Numbered from the stretch's first letter, positions 10,865-24,594 are shown. The stretch is 64,000 nt of DNA from Dasyornis broadbenti (GCA_013397935.1 VZRN01001317.1:2517461-2581460); one strand, 5' to 3'. The notes: generated from the letters alone by a model not told the origin. Made by a program: numbers and translations.

Positions 10865-13800
10865 GCTACAAAGACTACACTATCTAAACAGATGGTGTGT
10901 TGTCCTTATATAGGCAAACATTTTAACATTTACTGTATTGACAACAAATTTCAACACGTGAAATCAAAAATTGTCTACAGTTTCCCTACAATGACTCCAT
11001 GATTTGGATAAGCAGTGTTTTGAAACACTGTCAGAATCATTCTTACAAGATGAACCCTTGGCAATCCTTTAACTTTTGTTAAACATTGATTTAATTATTT
11101 TTGGGTCATGTGACTTATTAACATTTTAATATGCTAAAATGTAGCCATTGCAAATTAAGCACAGTAAATAGTTTACAATCCAAATAGATTTGGTTAATTT
11201 CATTTAAGAATGGAAATTAGGCTTTTAGTTCCCCACGAGTCATAAGCATACTTTTACTTACAAAGTAAGTTAGAAGAATTAGAACATTAAATGTTCCTGA
11301 GAACAATTCATTTACAATTTTAGCCAGGAGCATTTGTAGTGATCATTTGAAAGACAATAAAATGAACAGAAACAAAAACCATTTTTATTCAATTCCAAAT
11401 CATCAATTTCCTACCATTAAGGTTTTACGTTGACATAATACTTGCCTTCTGGCTCTTTTCTGAGTCAATTTTATAATTTGCATTTGACAGAAATAAGATT
11501 TGACTTAGATATTGAAATTTCATCAACAAAAGGATGAAATTATATCTTAGTGAAAACAAAAGCAACTCAGATTGTTCAGACAACTTAAGTTTCACAATGA
11601 CTTGTTCGTCTCTTTCCCTTCCCAATGCAATGATTACCTTGCCCATGTTTGATTATCTAATACGCTGCTGCAGTGTTTTCTTCTCTTACCTCATCTCCCT
11701 TTATTACACAGCTGAAGGAATATATTCCTTACAAATACTCCATGAAGCTTTTCCCAGCCAGTTCCATCTTAGGTGCTTTGGTTCATGTTCAGTAACAAGT
11801 CAGCGAGAAAACTGTTTTTCCACTTCTCTGTGGAAGAGAACAATACTTTTTTCAGTACTTGTTCCAGTGTCTTACCAAAAGAAATTTTTAAAAAGTCCCA
11901 CTGCTTTTTCTTATTAATAATGTTTCTTAACAGTGACTTCATAGACGAAAAGCTGTCTAGTCGTGGAAGAATAGACAACCACAAAACTAGATCCCAGTGT
12001 GCAAAAATATGCCAACGTCCAATCAATAGAAAAGAACCTTGTAGAGAAAAATAGGAGCTATTATCTTTTTCTTCAGTACTTGCTTTGTCTTTGTCATCAT
12101 GAAAATTCTCTAAACACATAATATACCAGTTTCAGACACAGGGGCACTTTTAAGTCACCAGCATCAATAAAAGGATAAATCAGGAAAGACTCCCCTGACG
12201 GAGATTCTACCCCAGTGGGAGGCCACATAGGACTCCAGCAGCTAAATGGTATTAATGGTTTGAAAATTCCAAAGCAGCCTCTCAAGGAGAATACATTCTT
12301 TGGACTACCTAGCAATAATACTGTGTCGTTAATAATCAAGAAGTATTAGGAACACCTTATAATGCAAACCATTCTTTATATGGCAGCAATTACAATTAAT
12401 TTGATTGAAAAAAATATTAGGAAAAATAACTCTTTTGTGGTACTCTCTGCCTCTTAGATTTTAAGCAATTCTTCCCCATCAGAAAATTTTTGCCTGTTAT
12501 ATGGTTCAGTAATTCAGTCTGCTTCATAGCATGCTCCAACTCTTTGCACTAAGGTACAAAATCCCACCCCTCACAGATTCTCATTTGTTTCCCCAAAATA
12601 AACCTACAGACCCTGTCTTGATTTAAATTGTTTAGCAGTTACCTGGCAAAAATGTATAGTTAAAACCTAAGAGATTTCCTTTTCTATTTTCTCCTATTAA
12701 AAAGAATGTCCAAGACAGACTGTGTAAGGAGTAGTTCCACAGAAGATCACAGTACTATCCAAATATTTCCGTATATTTCTTTTGACTTCCACTTGATTTT
12801 GGAAGTGTTTCCATTGCTGAAACTAAAGACCAGGTTGGGTGCAAAGAATGGAGGAAGTAAGAGCAATCACAACCTGGCAACAGAAGAAGCAGCAAAAGCA
12901 AGAACTGGCCACTTATCTACAAAAATGACATTTCAGTACTTGAAAAAGCTTCATAAAGTTCCGTCACTTAAAAAATTATCTTTAGAGGTCGGAAGGAACA
13001 CATGAATGCTGAGTTTTTCCATAAAACATGATGGGCTTGCCCTATTTCAAAATCTGTATATTTAGGTGTTTTCGTCTTTTTTGTCTAAAGTGGATTTGGA
13101 CCAAAATTGTAGTGTCTGAAACAAAAGCAGGACACTAAGGAGAAGTTTAAATAATGCTAAATTGCATCATTAAGGTCACTTTTTTATGCAGATAAGCCGC
13201 ACACAGGATTGATTATATCTCAGCCTTTTTCAAAGATAATTCATCTCAGAGCAGGCTCTTTAAAGTGAGGCAAAAAACACCTAAATTCGAGTAAAATCAC
13301 TTTTGGAAGTTTTTGTGTCATGCATCGAAGTGTCTACAAGGCATGTATCCATGAGAGGTTACTTTTTTATCTTTTTAGCGCCTTTCCTCTTGCACACACA
13401 TTAAACCCAAGTGAAGAAATAGCTCCTGTGCGTTGTGCTAAAGGGCATTAAAAAGAGCTTAGAAAATATCAGCTCTGTAATACAACTTTGAGATGTTAAG
13501 GCTAGAAATTTACTTTAAAAGTGTTGTCTTGTGTCACCTAACTTATCAATCATCATGTGATGCCTTCAACAGGCAGTGTCAAAACACATTAAATAATTTC
13601 TCCTAAGTCATTTGTTTTCCACACACCAGGAGGGAGCACTTTGGAGACTGAGGACTGTGAGGATACACACACATCACCATCTCTAACCTGCAATAAAACA
13701 GGCCTGGGATAGTTTATCTCTTCTGCATATCCTATTGCCAGGAGACAGGTTTAATGCTTGAAACACTGACTCATTCCTAGGGACCTACCTCCAACAGAGA

Positions 13801-14635
13801 CAAACAGCACAATACACAGGTACGGAGAGAAACATATAAAACAAAAAGGGCAGAGGAGACAACCTGCTGCACCTACACTGCCTTGTAAAATTTAGCAAGG
13901 AATGGCCTCTTTTAAGGAACCGCTTAATTGGAGGCCTCTCCCACACAAACTCAGGTGAATTACTTCACTCACAAATCTTAACCAACAATTGGTAGCACCT
14001 GATTTTACACAATCCTCTGTCAGATATTCCTTTAAGACTGTTTTAGCAGACATGCAGAAATTAAATCTAGATGCTCACAGGCTTTTTTTCAGTAAGATTA
14101 CTGTCAAATATAAAACCTGTTTATTTTTATATTAATTTTGTAAAATGATATTTCAGGATAATGCATTTCATCATGCAATGTTTGGAAAAAATATTCAAAA
14201 CTGAAGACTTGAATACAATGCTCAAATATAAATATTCAATACTAGCAAATTGGTAATAATATTAAATGACTCACTTCCTTCAGACTGATTTTTTTCCACT
14301 ACATGGAAAATTCAAAATCTAATTTTATGCTTAAACAAATATATGTCAAAGATTTCCATGGATGAACTTCAAATTTTTAAAAACTGAGACAAATATAAGT
14401 ACTTTGAGACTGAGAACTCCTAAATCCTTTAGACAGCAAGGCATAAAAAATAAAGCACAGTAAGAAAACAGTAGTGATAATGATCTCTTTAGATTAACAC
14501 CTCCTAGGTCTGTTCTCTACAATTATGTTCTCAGACACATTTCAAATGCCCTTCTTCCTCTTCCTCTCATCTGCCTTTTAGTCTGCAGCAATGTCAACAC
14601 CAGGAGAAATTCATTTCCTTCAGATATTGTCAATA
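10865..14635. other. AT-rich non-coding sequence with overlapping chance frames
   Basis: Frames of 127 codons (plus, 11534-11917) and 116 codons (minus, 11769-12119) overlap on opposite strands, which argues that they are chance. A 99-codon plus frame lies at 12706-13005. An 18-bp near-palindrome is at 11013-11030. No known family recognised. Confidence 0.6.
11013..11030. repeat. Near-perfect inverted repeat
   Basis: CAGTGTTT, two spacer bases, then AAACACTG: 8-bp arms, all pairing. Confidence 0.85.
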
Positions 14636-14637
14636 TG

Positions 14638-14667
14638 GATAAAAATTATGTATCTCTAATTTTTATC
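14638..14667. repeat. Inverted repeat, 11-bp perfect arms, 8-nt loop
   Basis: GATAAAAATTA (14638-14648) pairs fully with TAATTTTTATC (14657-14667). The stem is almost all A:T and would be weak as RNA. Confidence 0.9.
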
Positions 14668-14669
14668 AA

Positions 14670-16755
14670 CATAGAGAAAATAACCCCAGGCACTGTACCA
14701 ATTAGTTATCTTGTAAGCTTGAAAACAACAATAAAGAAAAAAAATATTAAAAGCTAATACTCTTATATCACAATGCCCTTCACAAGCAAAGGAAGACTAT
14801 CACTCAGGAAGCCACATTTCCATTAGATCTAGCCTCTGAAAACTGAAACTTAGATTTTAAATTTTAAATTTAATTGAATTTGCTGCTGCAACTGCATGAA
14901 GCATATCCACATTATTTCTTATTTAATTTACTCTGGTAATGATTTGAGTCCCTGAGTCCTACACCAGTCCCTGCAAAGCTTGTCTTGGCCAACAAGAGAT
15001 ATCCTTAGTTATTACATCACTTTGCTCATCACTCTCTCCTAACATGAATTGTGCAATGGTACCGGTTTGAAAATGCTCCCAGTTAACTCTCTGGCTGCCC
15101 CTTGCCAATAGGAAAAGAATTTTTCTCGTGAAAATTACCTGAAATTAAATGAATCTTGGGTCATTTCCTTTCACTTTGCCTCTGACAGATATAACTTTAA
15201 AACAAAATATCGCTCTGCGGGCTGGGAGAAAGAATTATGTTTTAACATTTTCTCTTTGTTAACTGAGTTCCCCAAAGTGTGCAGAAGGATTGTGACAGAA
15301 TTAAACGCCTCCAACATGCCTGGTGCTAAAGAGCCTGTGGACAGCCTGGTGTCCTTTGATGTGCATCAGCAGAACAATTTTATGGAGTACCTAAGTGCAG
15401 TGTTCACATGGACATTTTCATCCACTCTAGAACTCCAAAAAGCACAATACATAAAACGGGTTTTAGCTGACTTCTCACCTGATTGTTAACGCAGATCTGC
15501 ACAGAAAAGGAGAATCTGATCCATACCAAGGATATTCTTAATTTAATCTATTGCCAGTTTTCGGAACTGGAATATTGTTCAGCAATGTAAATGCATGCAC
15601 TTATTTTCATTGCCTAAATTAATCCTGAAAATCTCCACTTCAGGCTTCCACACCTATAAATAGACTTGCTATAAGGATGATAAACCATGGTGAAGCTGCA
15701 TCGCAAAGGCATTACACTGAACGATGATTCCTTAGGTTATGCATCATTGACCTTCACAGAGCCATTGACAGAAGCCTGCACAGTCTGCACGCGCAGATTT
15801 TGTGCGGTTTTGAAATGAAGGCTCATGTGTAAGCAGACACAACACTTTAAAAAGCCCATCAAATTAACATGAATACGAATGTTGATGCATTTAAGCCAGC
15901 AATATTCCATACTGCCCACATGGACCTCAGTACAATCAAAAGTGTCCTACACAAAAGTAAGCATAAAGAATATTTAGAGTTCAAGGAAAGAACAATGGTA
16001 TTCTGTTAGAAAACATGGTTTCACCCCTTAAGTGAAAGATAAAGGAACAAAGGGTTTAGCAAGACAACTCCATTCATCTTCACTGACCCTTTAGGGCCCT
16101 AGGGCTGGGAAACTGAAACAAATTTTATCCTATCCTCTGACAGGGAACTGCTGCAGATCAACAAGATCACAGCAGCTTTCCAGTGCTGGCATGGGCACAG
16201 CCCATTGCATCCTCAGAGCTCCAATTTTAAAAAAGCATCTATTAAATATTTAGCCAGAGAGTTCCCCGTAGCAGATACTAATACAGAGCTGGGGAAGTAA
16301 ACCATGGAAAAATGTATGTTGTCAAGGAGAGATCATGAAGCAAACCCGTGCAGGAAAAGGCATCAAAGCTGTTCCTGCCTGGCTGTCACTGGGGTAGCCT
16401 GTAACCCCTGAGATCTCCTTTTTTTTCCTACAGCAAATGTCATCCCTCCCCCACAAGCACCAGAGTCCCTAATATGTCCCGTCATCACCATTCCTGGAAA
16501 GAGGAGAAGGGGACAGGAGATGTAGGGTCTCTTCCTGGAACTGCTGCTAACGGGATGGAGGGGGGAGAATCCCAACATCTGAGTGGGATTCTGGACTCAC
16601 ATTCAGCAACCTGCTTAATTATCCTCCTTTTAATGGAGATTTTAGCTGTGAGATCATGGACTTGATGTGCTGTGTTTTGGTATAAAATAAATAGACTTAC
16701 AGTCTATGGAACAAAATGGGGAAGTATATAATCCCACAGACACATTTAAATATAC
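14670..16755. other. AT-rich non-coding sequence
   Basis: Contains a 77-codon plus-strand frame at 15256-15489 and short frames near 16.4-16.6 kb, all unrecognised. An (AAATTT)-like patch lies near 14855-14880. Nothing else seen. Confidence 0.65.
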
Positions 16756-16758
16756 CTC

Positions 16759-16830
16759 AAATAAATAAATAAATGAATAAACCAAAACCAAACTAAACCA
16801 AAAAACCTCTAAAAACCCCAAATCCCTAAA
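16759..16830 (+). repeat. (AAAT)n passing into A/C-rich simple sequence
   Basis: A short AAAT tetranucleotide run (about 16759-16780) continues into AACCA- and AAACC-rich sequence. Confidence 0.85.
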
Positions 16831-16834
16831 CCTC

Positions 16835-18880
16835 TCAGCATTAAAAGATCACGGGTTTAGAAAATTCGAGGTTTAACATAAACTGATTTAATAGCTCTGG
16901 ATTGTACTGGTAAACACAAATCTTTCATGCTTGCTTAAAGACTGAGAGCTGATCTAGTCACAAAGAATAACTCTGGAAGACACACTTTTTTAATGTGTGT
17001 AAAAGATATCTTGAAAAAAAAATTATCAGAATTCATACTATGGTTTTTTTAATTGCCATAAATAAGCCATTCTTGACTTACTCCCAAGCTGAGATTCTAT
17101 GATCCCTTTTTTGTTTGCCTGGAGGATTTTTTTTGCAGTGAAGACCCAGACCCTTGAAAATAAAGCATTATAATGAAAACTCTATGAGAACCTGAAACAC
17201 AGCAGCAGGAATAGTGCTCTTGAGTATTAAGAAAAAGTTCATTTAGCTACTTTAAAAGCTGAGTAATAGCCAAACAGCACAGAATGATATCAAACCTAAA
17301 ACACTGCCTCATTTTAACAGAAGAAAATAAATTAATCATCCTGGCAGTCAGTAATTTTATAAAAGCTCCTGTTCTCATTATGCCTGTTAGTGTTTTAACT
17401 ACAGATGAAAAATAGAAACAATTTCAGTCTATTCCTGGCAGACTGAAGTAGGTCTAAGGGTAGCTAACCAGATGGAAGAAGCTTACTTTTAAAGCACTAT
17501 ATTTTACCTTCCGTTCCCCCTGGCACTGAAAAGAGAGGAGAGCACTTCTGAAAATTCCAGGCTCTGCTTGTAGAAGCCATAATATATGTTTAGCTAAAAT
17601 GATTTTAAATAGGCTGCGGTTACTGCTGAATTTACTACGACAAAAACAATTGGAACATGTTTCATGTAGCTCCAGAAACGGCTGGGAAAAAGGGAATCTT
17701 TGAAGGATACGAGCTCAGGTTTGTACAGGGAAAGCAGTCAGCCCTTGAGAACATGGATATGTTCTGTACCGAAACACGAGGCCATAGGCCAGGGAAGGTT
17801 TATATGGAACATGCCTGATAGTTATTTAAATCTGGTCTCAGCAAAAACCCTGGTTCTGGAGTAGTGATGAAATTGCTCTCTTGGCTGGTACCTTCTCTTT
17901 CAGGTACTTGAAGAAAAATTTTATCTCCTGAGCATCCAGTGCAGAGTGGTTATTCTTAGTTTTAGCACATTCTGACTCATCAATTAATGATGTGCAGTGT
18001 AGAGTGTGGAACATTCATTCAGCAAAAATCTCTGCCCATTTTAACAGGCCACAGTCAATAGGACTCAGCTGACCCTTCCTACTCCATCCCTCTGATAAAA
18101 TACCTTTGGCAATATTAATTGGGATCCAGTTCTGATCACACTGACATGATTCTAAATCCAATGACAGCTGTGAGATAAGCATAATGCTCCACATCCAAAA
18201 CAAGCTGATCACACAAACTTCAGATTTGTCAACCACTATCTTGGAATGGTCTCTAAAAACCTCTATTAGGCATTTAGGAATAAAAGTATATGTGAAAAAA
18301 TGCCAATCTTTTACCATGGTAAAAAAGTTTAAACACATTTGGATTTTTCCTTTTTTTTTTTTTTTGTGGATACCAACATGAGATATATGGTAAGAACAAT
18401 TATTTTTAGCTTGATTGTTAGGGACCTAATAAGTTTCTGAATTTTCCACTAAACTGATATAAAGTGCAATGTCTACAATAAATTGCAATAAAACCTAAGA
18501 AAAGACATCTAGGAAATCTAGCAAAGAAGTTATGGTTATTCAATAAACCATAACCTTATATCCCAGTTTGTCAAAGGATGAAGTTATTAGCATTCTGCAA
18601 TTGAAACTTGTAGAAATGACATGTTTGAGCCCATAGCTCATTCTCTTTTTGTACTTGCACTGGCTTGGTTTACGGAAGCTGAGCGAAATCCACGGGGGAA
18701 GATTTTCTTTCAGATATACTGCCCACCACCAAGAGCTGGGCTCTGATAGCTTTCTGAGACGACCACTTGCCTGGAAGGCATCTTGGTCTCTTTCATATAT
18801 ATCAAACTGAATAGAAGTTCCTTTGATATCCAAGTCTTTAAGGGATAAAGATCAGACTTACACCTTTAGAGTAAAAAAAT
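16835..18880. other. AT-rich non-coding sequence
   Basis: Minus-strand frames of 107 codons (18015-18338) and 97 codons (18540-18833) are present. The second contains a GC-type donor-like site (CAG|GCAAGT) near 18768, but no acceptor of comparable quality. A T15 run is at 18351-18365. Confidence 0.6.
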
Positions 18881-18885
18881 TAAAT

Positions 18886-18926
18886 AAGGCTAGATGAGGG
18901 AAGAAGAAGGCTAGATGAGGAAGAAG
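18886..18926. repeat. Tandem duplication of about 20 bp
   Basis: AAGGCTAGATGAGG(G)AAGAAG occurs twice head to tail (21 and 20 nt), differing by a single G indel. Confidence 0.95.
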
Positions 18927-18929
18927 AAA

Positions 18930-21290
18930 AACTGAACAAGAAACAGAAACTGGGAATGAAGATTCTGGAAAACACAGAAGCACCCAAACATGTACAGACT
19001 TAAAGATGTGTTTGACAGAGGCAAAGTGAGCAGATAAGCAGCAGGAAAACAGTCAGAAGCTTTCCTTCTCTTGCACAAAATTATTTTAGGCTGATAGTTA
19101 TGGTAATTTGCTATAGACAGAACCAGTGTCTTTGCACAGTTCACTGACTGTGACGCTCTGCCCTTACACACCTTTAGAGTTTTATGACTTTTATCTTATT
19201 TTTAAATATTTGCTTTAGTTCTGTGGTACAATGACTACCAGAGAGCTTTCTTATTTCTGCTACTTATAGCTATGGAAATGTGTCTGCATAAGTGCCCAGC
19301 ATGAATAAACAGGGAAGTTAAGCAGACATTCTGATTTTATTTTCATTGCACACTCTTTGCAATAATGCTCCTGGGGCTTGTTCATGGACTGAATCGCCCA
19401 TTTATACTTATTTTGAGCAATGGCCTCTTAAATACCTGTGCATTCGTGTGCCCCTGTGGTTCAGTCTGCAGGGCACGCAAGAATGAGGGTAAATATCAGG
19501 GCAGGGGTCAATAGTTGAGACTGGAGAGGTGTGAAAGGATTCTGAAAATACAATTACAGCTTGTAGTCCTTCCCACACATCTTGTCGTTAACAAAAGCAA
19601 CAACAAAACATAACAAAACCAAAAACAAAACAAAAATAACACACCAGAAAAACCCCATAAAAAGAAATTCAACAACTTTATTGACCACTTATTTCACTTT
19701 CATGGGTGCTGATTGTACCGAAGGTTTTCATAGGAGTCATTAACAGTATTTAATCCTTGCCATGTAAACTGCAGTCTAATCCAGCTAATTAGAATGGAAT
19801 CCAGATGATGTTTCACTCAGCAGTAAGTTATGCTCCTGAATCCACTATTTCATCCCTAGTTATTATTTAAATATACCAACCCCAATTATTAGCACTTCCA
19901 TAGGCAATACTTATCAGCTTATAATACTCACTCATCTTGGGCATTGTACATTTAGGTTTTACAACATTCAAGTAATACTTGTCAGGTCGTATTCATCTCA
20001 AGGCAGCTCGGTTCTCTGGGCAAGACAAAGTTTTACTTCTCCAAAGATAAAAGAAGACAGACTAAGAAATTAATCTCGTAGCTGTAAAAGGAAGCCAGGG
20101 GAACTGTAATGGAGCCAGGCGGAGACGCTTGAAGATGGGATTGGTGATTGCTGCTGACACCAGATCATCCTGGTAATTACACACAGTGCTACTAATTACA
20201 GCTGCTGCAGCCCCATGCAGACTCATTTGTCCATCAGACATGATATGGCCACAGTCAGATCACTGTCCAGTGCCCTCAGGTGTGCGAAACACTCAGAGTT
20301 TGGGCCGTTTGTTTGCCCCATGGCACTGCAACATCTGTGATGCAAAATCCGGTATCACGTATTTGGAAGTCAGAACCCCTAAAGCAGAGAGCTCTGCTGG
20401 CTTGTCCAAGGCAGGTAGATGGAACTTTGCTTGTGTTCATAGGGAATTTTGCCCCCTTCATTTGCACTTCCAGGAAAACATTTTGTTGTTGATATGTCAG
20501 CTCAGCAAAAGGTTTAAAAACACACTTCATGCAAAGACATTTTGGCAGACACACAAAAATCAGAGTGCTGACAGACTTCCTTGAAATTGGCCTATACAAA
20601 TACTCACTTTTTGTTTGCAGAATACTGCTTGCAAAAACAGAATTACTGTTTCATTTGTGTCAGCGGTCACTCAGTTTTGCAGCCAAGGCTGCAGTTTCAG
20701 AGAAGTCGTGCATCCTGAGAAGCAATTAGATGCATAAATGAAGGGGAGGGGTCTCACCATAGTTATTTTTGCCTCGTAGCGTGGTATCCATATGTCAAGA
20801 GGAATTTTAAGAGTGAAGGTGACCTTTGCAGCTACTGAAGGCCATGAAGTGGCTGCTTTTACATGGCAGCAGCAGAGACACAGCAAACTGAACTCTGCCC
20901 ATGAAGCTGCATTCAATCTTGCATGGGCTGCTTGGGAGCATCAGCCCTGAGGATTTGTCATGGGTGTGTTCCAAATTTACTGAAGGCAGTGATCAGACAT
21001 CAGCAAATCACCATCCCTGGGATTGCAATCTCCAGGTGCTGAGCCATGGAAGTCACATACCCAAGCTCACTGTGTGCATATTGATTAGAGCTTGGCCTCA
21101 ACACTTTGTCATCTAACTCCCCATCGCCATTATTTATGGAATCTGTCATTAAGTGACTGTTCATAATCTCATAATGAACTCTATTTCTTCTTAGTGAACT
21201 CCTAAAAATTGATGACAAGTCAGGAATTGGCTAGTCCTTCTGGGAAACAGGTAAAATTTCAACCTGAAATACAGCAAGTGTAATTTTTTT
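18930..21290. other. Non-coding sequence; A/C-rich simple stretch and multiply open segment
   Basis: An A/C-rich low-complexity stretch lies at about 19588-19650. At 20186-20599 frames of 132 (plus), 107 (minus) and 70 (plus) codons overlap. That reflects local scarcity of stop triplets, and none is recognisable. Confidence 0.6.
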
Positions 21291-21305
21291 TCTTTTTTTT
21301 TTTTT

Positions 21306-21364
21306 NNNNNNNNNNNNNNNNNNNNNNNNNNNNNNNNNNNNNNNNNNNNNNNNNNNNNNNNNNN
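21306..21364. other. Assembly gap (59 N) inside a poly-T run
   Basis: N's flanked by T-runs on both sides. Confidence 0.99.
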
Positions 21365-21479
21365 TTTTTTTTTTTGTCTAATCTGACTAAGCTATTATTG
21401 TATAGAGCGTATTAGGCAATTTTAAAATTTTGACTGGGAAATATCTGCCTATCTTCAACTATTCTTGTGCATTTTTAAA

Positions 21480-21497
21480 GAAATATTTAAATATTTC
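21480..21497. repeat. Perfect 18-bp palindrome
   Basis: GAAATATTTAAATATTTC equals its own reverse complement. All-AT core; could form a small cruciform or bind a dimeric factor. Confidence 0.95.
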
Positions 21498-21499
21498 AT

Positions 21500-22838
21500 A
21501 GGTACACCCAACCTCTTTCCTATGAATGTTAACAAGAATTGAAAGCATCTGCCTAAAGCTATACAAATCTCGAATGAATTGATAATCTAAAGCTTAATAC
21601 TGTGAAGAAGATGCTGCCCAAGATACAGTACACGTGCCGCCTGTGTTTTTATTAAAAAGATACCACGTCTTTCAGGCCCTTGTGTGGAGACATTGCAATC
21701 GCAGGGCAGGATCCAACTGCAGTGCAATGTGTGCAATAAATGTAACACAGGGACAGGCACATCCCAAACTGACTTTCTTCACTGAATGGCGCGTAAAATG
21801 TAGAAATACTCACAACTAAGAACGACCTTTCTTGTTATGTGGTTATTGATTGTGCTTTTTACTACTTAATGGATGCCTTTATGGTGGGACTGTGCTAGAG
21901 AAGATCAATTTTACGGGTTAACCTTGGCTCTGGCAATTTTTTTGGCTATGAAGGAAGACTAAGTATTACTTTGATATTTCTGTGGTATGAGTTGATATAC
22001 GTTTGAAATTATTTTCATATTCTTAACTCTTAGAGAAAAATCTAGTGGAAATAAGTGCAAATTATACTGAAATGGATGGAAGAGGTTTTTCTAAAAAGCC
22101 TTGAACTTCAATTTTAAAAATATTTCTATTTATTTTTAGCTTATCCTTTAATTATTCCCATCTTTATAAGGTTAAAGATTCTTTTAAATTATCATCATTA
22201 TGCATAATGTTATATTCTATATTCCGCAGTGCTTTTCCTGGAAAAAAAAAAAAATGATTTAAATGTACATTAACAGGAAACTGTGTTCTTATGACATCAA
22301 CATTTTTGAGATTTTTTTGCAGCAAAAGTTCATGTAAAATCACCATAGAATTTTAAATTTCAAAACATTCAAATATGGAAAAACAACTACCGCTGAAACC
22401 TAATCTAGAGGTTACACTAGAAAGAGACATATATTGTAATTCTGAAATGTTTCATTATAATATGAAAAATTTTCTCTTATTTATAGGTGTTCCTCAGTTC
22501 AACATAAAAAATAATTTCAAATAAAAAAATACAGGCCTTTTCAAACATCTAAAAATAAGATATTTTTGTATCGTTAAATATTTTGCATTTAAATACACTG
22601 AAAAATACATATTTTCAAGCTTTTTAGGAGTTGACTTTTTTCCTGAAGACAAAATTCTCAGCCATTATTTCTGGTCATTTAATTTTTAAGATCATATTTT
22701 AGTGTTATTTATCACTTGCAGGTTTCATTAAAAAACATCCCTAGAGTTTAATGCAGTAATGTTGCCTTTAAAACCTATTTGTTCGGTATCCAGAAGAAAA
22801 ATACCTCTCTTGGTAAGATAAATAGCCTGCAAATACCT
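21500..22838. other. AT-rich non-coding sequence
   Basis: Nothing beyond short chance frames and A/T runs. Confidence 0.7.
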
Positions 22839-22839
22839 G

Positions 22840-23010
22840 TAAATTAGACCAAGATACGTAACAAGGTGACATTTATCAGTAATGCTTTATCCTGCAAATG
22901 GCTGAGCACACTGGCCTCAGACCAGCCAAACAAGTAATGGGCTATTCACTGTACGGTGATTAATTCGTGCATAAATTCTCTGGGTTATTAGAGAGCAGTA
23001 CTCAGTTCCA
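22840..23010. promoter_or_regulatory. Possible conserved non-coding element
   Basis: Complex, low-repeat sequence with closely spaced candidate factor sites, such as TGATTAATTCG and TTTATCAG. Its texture differs from the simple AT-rich flanks. Conservation cannot be judged from one genome. Confidence 0.15.
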
Positions 23011-23790
23011 GCAGATGGATTTTATAAGAAGCCTGTTAGGAAATGCACAGTGGGGTTCAAACTTTGTCCTGAAGCTGAATAAATACAGGGATGAGACAAA
23101 ATTCATACATTCCCACATTAGTTCATGCAGGAAATAGACAAAATGTCAGCGTGGTTCAATGAAGCATCCCTCAAGCTGTGCCATGCACTGTCTTACTTGA
23201 ACTCTTCATCCAGAGCTCTCTCAGGACATGCTGGGATGTAGTTCACCGGGTAGTGCACGTGGCTGAGATTTAAACACAGAAACTCAGACTTGGTGAAGCT
23301 TAAACGAGATAATCAGCAAGGGAGAGAGTAATCAAAACAAACAACCCAAGAACCATTATTGATTATGTGGGTTTCATCAGTAAAGGTTGTATTTCTTTTA
23401 AAGGGCCTTTTTCCAGCTCAGCACATTGACCTCGACGATTGACTGTGGACAAAGTCCATGGCTTCGAGTAGATTGTAACAATAACTCCATCCACCTCCTC
23501 AGTTATTCGTCTGTGACTCTTGGCTGGTTTATAAAGCATAAATTCAGAGCCTACTGTCAACTACTTTTGCTACCAGGTGTAAATATGGAGTAAATACATT
23601 GAGGTCATAGGGTTTTATTCCTTGAAAACAAATTAAGAGAAAGAGAAATTTAAGCCAAAGTGTCTTGATTGAATGAGTAACAAAGTGCCTTTCTAGGTCT
23701 CTATGTGTTTGCACCAACAAAAAAAATCAGAAAATCTTGCAAATGAGAAACTTCGTTATCCCCAGAAAAGCCTATAGAGCTGTCTGGGTG
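23010..23790. other. Non-coding sequence
   Basis: No gene or repeat recognised. Confidence 0.65.
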
Positions 23791-23849
23791 ACACACACAC
23801 ACACAGACACATACATATATATATATATATAAATACATATATATATGTA
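23790..23849. repeat. Compound (CA)n/(TA)n microsatellite
   Basis: ACACACAC passes through GACACATACA into ATATATAT and a second ATATATAT block. Confidence 0.97.
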
Positions 23850-24560
23850 GAACAGCGTATGAAGCACTGATGTGATACAATTTTAGACATAAGAGGAAGA
23901 GCAAACCTTTAAACCACAGGCTTTAAGTTTCAGCAATTTCTTTCCTTTTTCCTCACTGTATTCACTATTTCACACAAGTACTGAAACCTAACAAGAGCCC
24001 TTAAAACATGAGCTACTCACGAACAAGTCACTTTTGAACTACACCAAACTAGTGCTTCTTCTTGCAACAGCCCTGCACAGAAAATCACCAGGAACTCAAA
24101 CGTGTCCAGGAGTTCAGTGCCAAAATACAGGCAAGCTGTTTGCGTGCCAGTCACTTAGAATCAACTCAAAAGCTCTAAAATAACTGAACATTGCTACTCT
24201 TTACAAAGCAGTCCTTACCAAAGGCAGCCGTGCTGTGTGTACAGGAATGGGCTGTGATGGGCTCACGCTGTGTTTTTCCGTGTTCCTGCTCTGCCCTCTC
24301 CCGGGACAGCCAGCTCACTGCTGAGCCAGCCCGCAGCAGCTCATGGCATGGACAAACAGCGCAGGAAAAACGGGCTACAGGATGCAGGACTGCAAACCCA
24401 CTTTTCTGAATATCGAGTAGAAGAACTGAAAATCTAAAAAGCAAAACAATTTGGATACAGGTCCGCTATTTACTGTCACACTGTCACATTCTAATTAAAA
24501 CATTTAGAAGAAAAGTACAACATTTTTCTCAAATGAAAATAAAAATGTCATGGTAATACT
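23850..24560. other. Non-coding sequence with a small GC-richer patch
   Basis: About 24225-24375 is richer in C+G and open on both strands (72 codons plus, 89 codons minus). Neither translation is recognisable; an old repeat fragment is possible. Confidence 0.5.
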
Positions 24561-24561
24561 T

Positions 24562-24563
<2 letters not shown>

Positions 24564-24592
<29 letters not shown>

Positions 24593-24594
24593 NC

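Noticed and set aside
11534..12119. 127-codon plus and 116-codon minus frames
   Set aside because: They overlap on opposite strands and match no known family; low-complexity Lys/Leu/Ser content.
17085..17105. ATTCTATGATC, similar to the CR1 3'-tail octamer
   Set aside because: A single unit without the preceding CR1 3' sequence; chance is sufficient.
18540..18833. 97-codon minus frame with a GC-type donor (CAG|GCAAGT)
   Set aside because: No acceptor of comparable quality, and GC donors are rare; the translation is unrecognised.
20186..20599. Three overlapping frames of 70-132 codons on both strands
   Set aside because: Simultaneous openness on both strands reflects local absence of stop triplets. 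No splice pair or familiar translation was found.
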